Part shown: positions 40,318 to 49,744 of the stretch, one piece after another | Position numbering within the stretch: position 1 is the stretch's first letter | Layout: every line of letters starts with the position of its first letter | From: Apostichopus japonicus | Lineage: Eukaryota; Echinodermata; Holothuroidea; Aspidochirotida; Stichopodidae | Direction of reading: 5' to 3' | DNA: 64,000 nucleotides | Assembly (NCBI RefSeq): GCF_037975245.1 | Contig: NC_092562.1 | Coordinates: 4,270,001 to 4,334,000, forward strand | The notes under the pieces: generated by a model | What the model saw: only the letters and a program-made list of their open reading frames with translations | Database searches by the model: none | Told to the model about the DNA's origin: nothing | Translations under genes and position numbers: made by a program

Positions 40318-43300
40318 CCACTGTAATGTTAAGCCACTGCACTATTCTCATCTCATGCCAATCCAGTTCCATCAAGCTTCAAACAATCATAATATTAAGC
40401 TTTCGTAAATGAAATTGATAAGAATTTGTTGGCCTTAGCTGTTTGAAGTTTATCATTCCATGTGCACAATTGTATAAATGTGATACATTTTACTTTATAT
40501 ACCTGCTACCTTAAGGTATATTTGATTGAGGTGGAGATATGATCAAAAAAGGTGGATGGGCGGGGGAGGGGGGGGTGTGGATACTTACTCTGAGAGTATG
40601 AAATAACATATCTCGTCATATCTTTGGCATTTTCTTCTGCTGATTGTCATCTGTAGTACATGGAGGGTTCTCTGAGTGGACTGACTGGGAACCTTGTTCT
40701 AAGAGTTGTGGAGGAGGCCAGACTTTGCGGACAAGAAATTGTACCTCACCGTCACCGCAGCATGGCGGCCTGCCTTGCTATGGAACCTACACGGAGAGGA
40801 GGCTCTGTGCTGCTTTTTACTGCCCAGGTACTATGAAACAAACATCAAAACTGGAATATATCTAAAGCCTAAGGAACGAAACATATTTTATATTGAATTT
40901 TTGGCAATAATGAAGGAACAGATGATTTAGAGAAAGATTGAGAGGGGTAGACACTTTCCTTGGTACTAAAATGGTGGTGTGACTTTAAGACTATGGTACA
41001 AATTGTCAGTTTTAATTTTGTTTATTACGCAACCTTTTTTGATGGGAAACTAGCCACAAAATTATGCTTGAATCGAACAAAACTTGCTTTCCCTCTGTAT
41101 AAATGATATTGTTATAATAATATAATAATCCTGAATTGAGCTACTGTGTACTCGGGCTCTTCTGGAGCCAAAGACAAAATTGAGACAATTTCTGTTTCTT
41201 TTTCCTTTGCATTTTGTTCCTTTCATTTCTTTGGGGGGAGGGGGTGGGGTGGTGGATAGAGGGCAATTGTTTCAGGGGATATTGTGGTGATATATACAAC
41301 ATGGGACAATTGTGTTAGTCACTTGCATTGCAGCTCACCTTCTTGGCTTGGGGGGTGGGGGGATTCTTGGTTGGGCTGTGCAGGGGTTCACTAATTCAAA
41401 ATCACTAATTTGTGGATATTCAATGCCAAATAAAGAATGAAGGGGTGAAGCATTAAAGGCCGATACAGGGGCATATAAACTCAAGCCAGTTTAAACATGT
41501 TAAGGCTGATAATATCTCCAGATGTATATTTTCTCCTCTTGTCAGTTCATGGAGGATGGAGTAGCTGGACTGATTGGTCAGAGTGTGGTGTTACCTGCGG
41601 TGGTGCCATCGTCAACCGTACCAGGACATGCAACAATCCAGCCCCCAAGCATGATGGACTCCCTTGTGAGGGGACTCTGGAAGACTGGATGATATGTGCA
41701 AACAACTCTTGTCCAAGTAATTAAACTGATATATTTGTTGATTAATAATAGGAACAGACCTGCGCATAGGGTTTGATAGATTTTAAGATAGTTTGACACC
41801 ACTATTCAACTGACATAGCCACCCTTCACTCCTCACCCAAATCAGTTTGGAATTGAAATAAATATTAATGGAAGCTCTTTACTTATTTACGGGTTGGTGG
41901 TAAGGATTTCATCTTGAGTAGTGCATAAAACTCCCAGGTTACTGGCATTTTTGGAAAGATACAAATTTGGGCTTGGAAAAGAATATCAAAGTTTTTGTTG
42001 TTGTTGTTGATGTGATTTAAAGTAACTATCATTGTTCAATGAGCATTCCTTTGTCTTCACTCATTATGTTAAGTCGACGGGTTTTGGTCAGCGTGGACTG
42101 CCTGGTCAAACTGCAGCGTCCCGTGTGGCGAAGGAATCCAGGTGACCAGGAGGGAGTGCGATGACCCTTCACCCCAACATGGAGGAGACTCCTGTCTCGG
42201 AGAGAGGAAGAGACAGTTGTACTGCACTATTGAAGAGACATGCCGAGGTATGCCCTGGCCTGTTACTCTATGTAGTTTGTCATTACAGTTCCAGAAAAAG
42301 CTGGATAGCTAACAAGATCTCTTGTAGGGACCCCATGGGCCTCGTAATAGTTTTCAGAGCAACAAATTTAAAATAGGCCTCAAAACTTAACAACATGAGA
42401 AATATCACTTTCTTATTTGGGTGCAGGGAAGGCCAGGAAAGGTTTAAAAAAAAATACTCTATGCCAAAAGGGAATTTGCAGGGACTTCATACTCTGGACC
42501 CATAATGGTTCTCAACCCCTGTACTCCCCAGGGCCTTTATGCCAACTGAAAACTGGACCCCAGCAATGTGCACAACACAGTCATGTTGAGGGCATAGCCC
42601 GCACCTTCAACACCATTGAACATCGGTCTGACTCCTGAACTTGAATCTCAAATCGTGTGTCCTGGGCCATGTGCTTTATTTACTTTCAATCAAAATGTTC
42701 CAAAATAATATATGGTTCCAGAAACTTTCAATCCATTATGAGCTCTGTCATATGTTCTGTAACAGCTTTGTTTTCATTGCACACCTAACAGGGTTTATTT
42801 TCTGTTTGCTTCTTCAGAAGAGATTCCAGTTCCTGTTAACATCACTGGATCGGTCCACGTTAACGAGCAGACACTCACATTTATTCTGGGATGGACCGTC
42901 AGTCCTGATTCATGGCAAGAAGTGGACCATTTCGTTCTGCAGGTCAGTATCAGATTTCTATACTGGAATAGATATGTGAAACGAATATGGCCAACAGAGT
43001 TTTGTGTGTGTTTTTTTGTATAGAACTGATGATTTGATTAATGCAAGCACTGGTTCCCTGGAGATCATCTGGTCAGTGGTCACCTTGCTTCATCTTACTC
43101 TCTCATGGACATGAATGCCTATTTTTGTGGTCGTTATGAAAAAGTCTCCCGAGGGAAGGCAAAGAGAAATTTGGAAAGTGTTTTGCCTGTGATGACAATT
43201 TTACACAAAAAAAATTAATCCATCTGGCTTTTCTTTTATGTTTTAGCGGGAGGGGAAAAATTGTTCTTTATTAGTGTTTTTTGAGACTAATTATGCTGCT

Positions 43301-43995
43301 GTTTGGGTATATGACTCCTTTAAGGTAAAGATTGTTATGCCACCTGGTAGCAGCAGAAGGAACAACTCCAATGAATGGCAACCCTACGCCTACTTACCCC
43401 AAGCGGCTCGAAGTATACCAATTCGGGATTCGGATAACTCTGGTCTGTTTGCAGCAACTTTCGGTGTGCGGATCATCGTGAAGACTGAATTCGGTGAACG
43501 GACCTCTCGGGAGCAATTATTTAACGGTAAGATTATCAGTTTTAGATTACATTTTTTCAACGTCAAATAGCAACACTTGAAGGTTGTCAGTGTTATCTAT
43601 GATTGTGTGCATAATTATTTTTGGGGCTGGGGGTGGGAATCCTAAAAAAAAATACATTTAGTGTCTGGGTTTCAAGGAAACATTTTCAACAGTCTAGGGG
43701 TAACAATATTTAACCTGCATTTTATCTATCCAAATACAATAACCAACCATAACCTGGTTCTGATAGGGATTGAATGGTGCAGGATTTAGAGTATATCTCA
43801 CAGGATGATTAACACAGCTGTTCTATAATATATTCCTTGAAATTAAGATCCAGTCTTCTCCTGATTCTGTTATCTTTAGTCGCTGAATATCTCGCAGGAT
43901 TGAGAGACAACTCTGGTCCACGTATAGCCACAGTTCGTATTCAACTGTTAGTTCTCTTCAGTGTTACCGTACTATACCTGATGAGAATATCCTGA
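26552..43995 (+). CDS. Surface protein with 16 thrombospondin type-1 repeats and FnIII-like module
   Basis: Twenty exons: 26552-26651, 27166-27327, 28465-28629, 29293-29457, 30332-30502, 30707-30877, 31424-31597, 32137-32310, 33019-33189, 33779-33955, 34569-34739, 37659-37850, 38482-38655, 40024-40194, 40657-40827, 41546-41716, 42074-42247, 42818-42942, 43325-43526, 43880-43995. They join in frame to 1098 residues. Exon 1 gives a signal sequence ([15 protein letters not shown]). Exons 2-17 each hold one complete TSR, phase 1 at both ends, with WSxW-type tryptophans (C-mannosylation sites), a CSxSCGxG core and YGGxxC. Many keep the O-fucosylation consensus Cxx(S/T)CxxG. Exons 18-19 look fibronectin-III-like ([20 protein letters not shown]). 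Exon 20 ends in the hydrophobic tail [13 protein letters not shown], as in a GPI signal or a short-tailed membrane anchor. The TSRs resemble those of hemicentin and coadhesin; the role is probably matrix adhesion or recognition. Exon 1 is the least certain part. Confidence 0.9.
28025..28183. repeat. Foldback MITE-like element in TSR-gene intron 2
   Basis: The left arm 28025-28071 (GGGGTTAATCAACGG...) and right arm 28137-28183 (...CCGTTGATTAACCCC) are inverted copies differing at only a few bases, with about 65 bp between them. A partial third arm (TTAATCCTGTGAGTAACGCA) lies at about 27899-27918. A target duplication is not obvious. Confidence 0.8.
34753..35530. repeat. 89-bp minisatellite in TSR-gene intron 11
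   Basis: About nine tandem units begin near 34753, 34861, 34950, 35039, 35128, 35217, 35298, 35379 and 35468. The period is 89 bp, or 81 bp where ACTCAATC is lost. Each contains ATAGATGTAAAGTCC and ends in a TA-rich run. The first unit is divergent, about 108 bp. Confidence 0.95.
35559..37001. mobile_element. 1.44-kb TIR element flanked by TA repeats (mariner-like?)
   Basis: The left end is GGTCGCATGTCGTGAGCTGG. The right end is its inverse with two mismatches (CTTACGACATGCGACC), and the element is embedded on both sides in (TA)n. A TA target is consistent with Tc1/mariner-type insertion, but the surrounding TA repeat prevents proof. Inside, 35930-36510 holds about three divergent copies of a roughly 190-bp unit containing GAGCCAATTTGAATATT. 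No transposase frame is seen. It lies in intron 11 of the TSR gene. Confidence 0.7.
37002..37145. repeat. (TA)n/TATG microsatellite
   Basis: Alternating TA with TATG and GATA interruptions, adjoining the right terminus of the TIR element. Confidence 0.95.
37882..38236. mobile_element. TTAA-flanked MITE, copy 2 (TSR-gene intron 12)
   Basis: It begins AGGAGTGAGGACTCCCGCAC after TTAA (37878-37881) and ends GCGAGTCTTCACTGCCTT before TTAA (38237-38240). It is homologous to the copies at 19294 and 49235. The insertion lies only about 30 bp after the donor of TSR exon 12 (37850). Confidence 0.8.
38690..39600. repeat. Minisatellite derived from the TSR exon 13 3' end and its splice donor
   Basis: Tandem units of about 65 and 85 bp form a roughly 150-bp higher-order repeat (splice-like marks at 38862, 39012, 39161 and 39311). 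Each contains TATGCTGTGGGTTTGACACA followed by GTGTCC(C/T)AGTAAG. The last 30 bp of exon 13 plus its donor (38626-38662) read TATGCAGTGGACTGATACAG then TGTCCCAGTAAGTG, clearly the same sequence. About a dozen donor-like copies follow the real one. The 150-bp period is a multiple of three, which explains a long but spurious minus-strand frame at 38754-39578. Confidence 0.92.
40291..40317. repeat. Poly(T) tract
   Basis: Unbroken run of T in the intron after TSR exon 14. Confidence 0.95.
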
Positions 43996-45055
43996 GCCAC
44001 CCCCCTCCCCGGGGAAAACTCATCGCTGAAGTCTTGTTTGGCTCCATAACATCAATTGAGCAACTGTTACGAGAAGTAGGTACGCACCTTTTTGCACCTG
44101 ACAAATTGTCAATAAGTTTGTAATGTTCATATTGCTTTTTTTCATCACATTTGTTTTATATTGCACAAACAACATTTTAAGGTAACTTACATTTAATGTC
44201 GTTAACAAATCATTCCATGAACCTGCAGAGCTTTCAGTTATGCACTTAACTTGTTTTCTCATCATCTTCATCATTTGCTTTGAAACTGCTCCTGATTCCA
44301 TTCTCCATGTTGGGGAGGGGAGTAAGAAAGAGGGGGAAGGGGAAATTTGAAAGAAAAGATTAACTTTTCATGAAACAAGAATTCATAAAATAAGATCTGA
44401 GAGATGTTTACGTATTTTTTCTTTATTTTTTTTAGTTCTTGTGTGTGTGTGTGGCTATATATATCTTTAAAGTTTATTAGTTTAAAAATCAACTTCATCT
44501 TGACAAAATTGAAACAACAAACGATTCCAATACAGAACACATGGACGAAAGAGTAAATAGTTGTGTAATAAATTTATAATTCAATGACTTATTCTCGTCA
44601 TCCTTCAGGGAAATATGTGATGAATTTGCATTGTGAGATCCAGAGAGATGCAACTATGCAACAGTCAGTCTATCTCTGACAAAAATTCTTAGGTATCGCT
44701 TGTGGACAGGGATTATCCCTAGCTTAGAGATAGTAATCTCAGATATTTGACCTTGGGAGACCCATTTTAGCCCCAAAAATGTATTTTCAATCCGAGTTAC
44801 TTTTTCTTTATGATAATTAGGTTCATTTTATTGATCTTTAAAATTTCAACTATCAGATTTTTGTGAACACTGCAGATTTGACATTTTCACATTGTCTTTC
44901 CCCCCTATTTTTTAATGTAATATGTTACTATGTATGGAAGTGGCAGTATTACTTGTCAAACAAGTTTTTTTAAAGCTCAGAACTACTGACTAAGTAAGTA
45001 GGCTCCAAAGTACTAAAATTTGGTGTAGAAAAAACAGCAACGACATGCCTTGCCA
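43996..45055. other. Convergent 3' spacer between TSR gene and fibrinogen-domain gene 1
   Basis: No exon is supported. AATAAA at about 44567 on the plus strand, and TTTATT near 44827 (AATAAA on the minus strand), are candidate poly(A) signals for the two convergent genes. A GT repeat lies at about 44440-44453. Confidence 0.4.
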
Positions 45056-47518
45056 TTACTCAAGAGGGGTAGCTTTCGGTCTTATTTTCATCTCTGTTGC
45101 CTTAAGGGATATGTTGAGACCACGCCACTCAGACCAGACTATCCCTTTAGTATCCACCTCCTCACCATGGCTACGGTACAGGCCATTCAGGTTGCTATGG
45201 TAACAGTTTGTGAACCACCAACCGGATTGAAAGTATGCAGCGCAATTGCCGTTGGTTGAGAGGTCGTTGTCGTAGTCTGGGGTAGTGAAAGGAGCGTGGT
45301 TATGACTTTTGAAAGCATCACCTGTGAAAAAAAATAAAGGGTTACAAATATTAAAAAATTGTACTTTGCTCAGCACTGTCAAAATTTGATGAAGATATCT
45401 TAAAAAGAAATATTTATTAATTCAACAAACTAAGAATTTTACTTTATTGCTTTTAAACTTTGGCACTTTGTTTCTTCCTGGTAAGTTTTTTTTTCAGAAG
45501 TGAAAGTTACTCAGCAAAGTTCCTAATCACTGCAATGAAACAAAAGAAAATGCCGATTCGATTGGGAAAACTTGTAATAAACTTTACTGAGTCTCAAAGC
45601 CTTTAGTCTCTGTTCAACATAACTGGCTCCACATTTGATCTTTTTTGGTTAAATGTTCATCTGCAAACAAAAGGCTCGCTGTTACTAATACCCATGTTGA
45701 TGTCACTAATCTACTAATATCTCAAAAACTGTTGTGATGTCATACCTGCATCACCACCATTATAAGAACCAATCAGGAGCTTGTATCTTGTCCCTTCGTC
45801 TCCGACCTTGAAGCGATCATAAATAGCAAGACGGATTGCATCCTGGAAGTCTTGTAGTTCTACTCGCAGTTCGTAGTGGTCTTGCGCCGTCATCCAGAAT
45901 AAGTTTTCATTTCCCATCCAATAGTCCAAGTTCTTACTCCCGAATCCTTTTCGATAATCGACCCAACCACGGTTAAATCCTGTTGACCCGTCAGTCCGTC
46001 GTTGAATGACCTGTCAAGGATACGGCAAGGACTAGTCTGAGTTAAGTTATTTAGGAAAGCAACTTGAGTCGACAGGACTTAGGAATCAGAAGGGGAAGGG
46101 GTTAGAGGAAGCCAACACTTGTAACACCTTTGTAGATGACTAAACTCAAGTTGGATCAAAATTGTAAGAAATTTCTGGAATTATTCCCAAAATCAAGCCT
46201 ACAACCCAAGAAATTGCTCTTAAATTTTAAATATGGATTTATTTACAGAACATAATTGTCTTCACAGGAACATGTTGAATGCTATCTTCAAAACTTTGTA
46301 GTATATAGATTCGGTATAAAGGTTATGTATATAGGTTGTGTATATAGATCCGGTATATAGATCACGTATAAAGATCCGGTCTTTAGATCACATTAATAGA
46401 TCTGGTCTATAGATCCAGTATATAAATCCGGTATATACATCTGGTCTATAGATCCAGTGTATAGATCCGGTAAATAGATCTGGTAAATAGATCAGGTTTG
46501 TAGATTCAGCGATAATTACGAGATTGTTTTTGTGCAGCAAGAGAAAATACTTCTTACATTTGTTAAAAGTATCAAGTAATTTATAGGGCGTTAAATGTAA
46601 GCACAGAAGTGGAGTGTTAGCTCAGTGGTTAACGCCGGTGCCTTTTAATCATAAGGTCCCCGGTTCGAGTCACTCCCAGATTAATGTATGTCGTCCAGTT
46701 ACAGAGTTGTTGACAATTAACAATTCATAATCATGGACGTTAAATATGAATGTAAGAGTACTGACTTCGGTCAGCTTGCGGCTTTGATAAGCCAATGAGG
46801 CTTCTTCACAAGTTCCTGCTTGCAGGAGGATCTAAAATACATACATACATTCATACAAAAAAAAACTACATACAGTAATCCGTACTCTGACAAGTTGAAA
46901 ATATGTATTATTATGTATTAATTAAAAATAATTGCAATAGAATGGTTGGATATATACCATACTGTTCCACTAGGCCTCCACCCCCTCTCCATAGAATTAA
47001 TACTCCCCATACGTCTCAATTTTATTTATAAGGATACAATATTTTGAATGTTCATCCACATGATGATGTGTGCTGACCGTGATGCGTCACCATGGTGATG
47101 ACGGACGTCAAGGACCACACTTCTATGATGATGATGACGTTATCATATAATAATCGTAATAGTACTCACGGTCCATCCACCGCCATCTGTCTCCATGTCG
47201 CAGTAAACTGTGAACGGTTTGCTGCCCTCTATAGGTTTCACGGTGTATACACCAGATTCGCCCGTTATTTCACTGCAGTCCTTAGGGTGGTCAGTATCAT
47301 ATTCGACTACGGTATATCATTGACAAAAGAAAAAAGCAAATTATGACAAGTAGGTGACGTCATAGATTACCTGTGATTCAGTGCAAATCAATGCAGCCAG
47401 TCACGTGGAGAGCCAAGTCCACCCTGAGGGAAATTACGTCACCACATTTATTTTGTAAGTCTTCATTTCTCTTCCGTCAGAACCCCTCCCCCTCCCTTCG
47501 CCAGGCATAAATACAGAA

Positions 47519-47555
<37 letters not shown>

Positions 47556-49744
47556 CATAGTCGATATTGTAGTATCCGAGTGGTGCCAAGTTTGACTCCG
47601 ACAAACATTGCAAACAATAAACTATTTTCATAGATTGTTTTCAACAAAGTTACGTTATTTAGCGACTAATTACGTATTCCCTTTGATGAGCAAACATTTC
47701 TTAGGTGCAGAATTATTTCCATATTAGTATGCATCACATTCAAATACCAAATCAGAGCTTATCAAAGTTAATTTGATTTAAAACTTGATCATATATTGCC
47801 TTGATAACTCCCGCGCTAAAATTTTCCAACTGATAGCCTGAAATTGGTGTGACATTTACAGCATCATAGTCCTTCATCTGTTCATTATACTTATCGGCTA
47901 AAGAACCGTGTGGTTCATGTTCGGGTCATTAATAGGACCACGTTATTCTAATTCCATACTTAATGGGATCCAGTGGAGTATAACCGTTATGAAAAATCTC
48001 CCTCTACCCCATAGGAAGTACACGAAACTTGTGTTGTATACAGAGCCTCTCCATTGCACTCTTGATTTCAAACTGCGCATGGAAACATTCCAATATTGTT
48101 AGCTTATGGAGTGTTAGCTCAGTGGTTAACACCGGTGCCTTTCAATCATAAGGTCCCCGGTTCGAGTCACTCCAAGATTAATATATGTCGTCCAGTTACA
48201 GAGTTGTTGACAATTGACAATTCAAAATCATGGACGTTAAATATGAATGTAAGAGACTGACTTCCGTCAGCCTGCGGCTTTGATAAGCCAATGATGGCTT
48301 CTTCGCGAGTTCCTGCTTGCAGGAGGATCTAAAATACATTGTGTGAATAGAAATACCAATGTAAACCAATCATAATCCTCCTACCAGTTTCCTGTAAACC
48401 TGCTTGGTCAATCTTGCTTTCAATTTGGTCAATCAGGTTCTTCATCGTGACGTATTCAATATCAACATTACTCATCTGAAAGTAAAACGAAGACTACGTA
48501 TTCCTTCTGAAGAGTGATCATTCACTAGAGAGACCTGGACTTGATACTTGACTTGATATATACTTGATACTTGACTTGATATATATATATTTAAATTAAA
48601 TAAAACTGTTAGCAAACTGCTTATCCATATTTGATAGTTTACTTGTTACATCACTTGATCCTCATTTGACGTAATACCGTCATGATCAAATAGATTACAC
48701 TGGGGTGGGGGGGGGTGGGCGGTTGAGACCTGAGAGGTGTATCAAGTAGTTATTTTGTTTTCGTGCATTAGCCCAATCTCGGATGACATTTATTAGATAA
48801 TTATGATGAACACCAACGGCAACTTGTACTCATAATTCATAAAATACTCATAACGGAGTGTTAGCTCAGTGGTTAACACCGGTGCCTTTCAATCATAAGG
48901 TCCCCGGTTCGAGTCACTCCCAGATTAATGTATGTCGTCCAGTTACAGAGTTGTTGACAATTAACAATTCATAATCATGGACGTTAAATATGAATGTGAG
49001 AGACTGACTTCGGTCAGCTTGCGGCTTTGATAAGCCAATTAGGCTTCTTCGCGAGTTCCTGCGTGCAGGAGGATCTAATATACATACATATACATAATTC
49101 AGGATGATTTGTGTACAGTGTAAGATTAGATACTATTACTCGCATTTAAAGACTAGTACTCGTACTTCTACCTATAGGGGAAGTACTCATACTTAAAACG
49201 TTAATGCATACTCAGGATGGTGTACTCTAGTTAAAGGGTGTGAAGACTCGCGCAAAAAGAAACGTCAAATGCCGGTAATCTGACCTACTTTCGAATTAGG
49301 TGTAACAGAAGTGTTAGACACCACCATCGATCCCAGGTAATACACACACAGCTTGCTACCGTCGGTAATTAGACACTAGTGTACAGTCAGTACATACAGC
49401 TGCGTTCAATACCCACAGCACAGTGTACAAACGATACAGCGATGGCCATCTCAGGTCCAGCTAAAGATAACAAGGTATCACGTTTCATTACTGTCTGCAT
49501 TTTGTAGCGACAAGAGAAAAACTTCACTGGCAAGTAACGGAAAGTTAACTTTTAAAAGATGGAGGCACGCTGTTGGGGCGAGTCTTCAATGCCTTTAATC
49601 GGGCCTTGTACTTACGTAAATGTTCTCAATCCGTGGTGTGGTGACAGAGCAACCGATCCTTCCAAAAGCGTCACTGGCCGGGTTATCGGTTGGGTCTGCT
49701 AGAACAGACGGCATCACTACCACGAACAAAAACACCAACGTCAT
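45056..49744 (-). CDS. Secreted fibrinogen-domain protein 1 (FReD, lectin-like)
   Basis: Five exons, 49744-49616, 48475-48385, 47306-47170, 46010-45746 and 45321-45056, join in frame (phases 0, 1, 0, 1) to 295 residues. It has signal peptide MTLVFLFVVVMPSVLA, then an N-terminal region with one Cys (IGC) and a short helical segment MKNLIDQIESKIDQ suited to oligomerisation. One fibrinogen C-terminal domain follows from about residue 84: YCDMETDGGGWTVIQRR, then GFGSKNLDYWMGNENLFW, the calcium site DYDND, the disulfide loop NCAAYF...SGWWFTNCYHSNLNG and the closing LKATEMKIRP. This is the architecture of ficolin/tachylectin-type pattern-recognition lectins and of the small sea-cucumber fibrinogen-like proteins. 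It is probably extracellular and may bind acetylated sugars (inferred). It is paralogous to the next gene upstream and convergent with the TSR gene. Introns hold three tRNA-derived SINEs, a MITE and a minisatellite. Confidence 0.93.
46300..46510. repeat. 13-14-bp minisatellite (TATAGATCCGGTA units)
   Basis: About 15 variable units of TATAGATCCGGTA or TATAGATCTGGTC lie in the intron between exons 3 and 4 of fibrinogen-domain gene 1. Confidence 0.85.
46611..46856 (+). repeat. tRNA-derived SINE, copy 1
   Basis: The head GGAGTGTTAGCTCAGTGGTT holds an A box, and GGTTCGAGTCACTCC holds a B box plus the closing acceptor strand pairing with GGAGTG. A tRNA-unrelated body of about 170 bp contains GTCGTCCAGTTACAGAGTTG and GCGGCTTTGATAAGCC, ending in a CATA-type tail. 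It is nearly identical to the copies at 48108 and 48855. Confidence 0.9.
47521..47552. repeat. (TA)n microsatellite
   Basis: Alternating TA run in an intron of fibrinogen-domain gene 1. Confidence 0.9.
48108..48340 (+). repeat. tRNA-derived SINE, copy 2
   Basis: Same family as 46611-46856, with the same A and B boxes and body and a short tail. It lies in the intron between exons 2 and 3 of fibrinogen-domain gene 1, antisense to the gene. Confidence 0.9.
48855..49096 (+). repeat. tRNA-derived SINE, copy 3
   Basis: Third copy of the same family, in the first intron of fibrinogen-domain gene 1, ending in ACATACATA. All three copies share the same orientation, antisense to the host gene. Confidence 0.9.
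49235..49594. mobile_element. TTAA-flanked MITE, copy 3
   Basis: The best-preserved copy: TTAA (49231-49234), AGGGTGTGAAGACTCGCG at one end, CGAGTCTTCAATGCCT at the other, then TTAA (49595-49598). The terminal inverted repeats extend about 17 bp (GAAGACTCGC/GCGAGTCTTC core). It ends 21 bp from the splice donor of exon 1 of fibrinogen-domain gene 1. Confidence 0.85.

Noticed and set aside
46611-49096. Three tRNA-like sequences as functional tRNA genes
   Set aside because: A and B boxes are present, but they head identical ~240-bp SINE bodies with CATA tails and the anticodon arms are not well formed.
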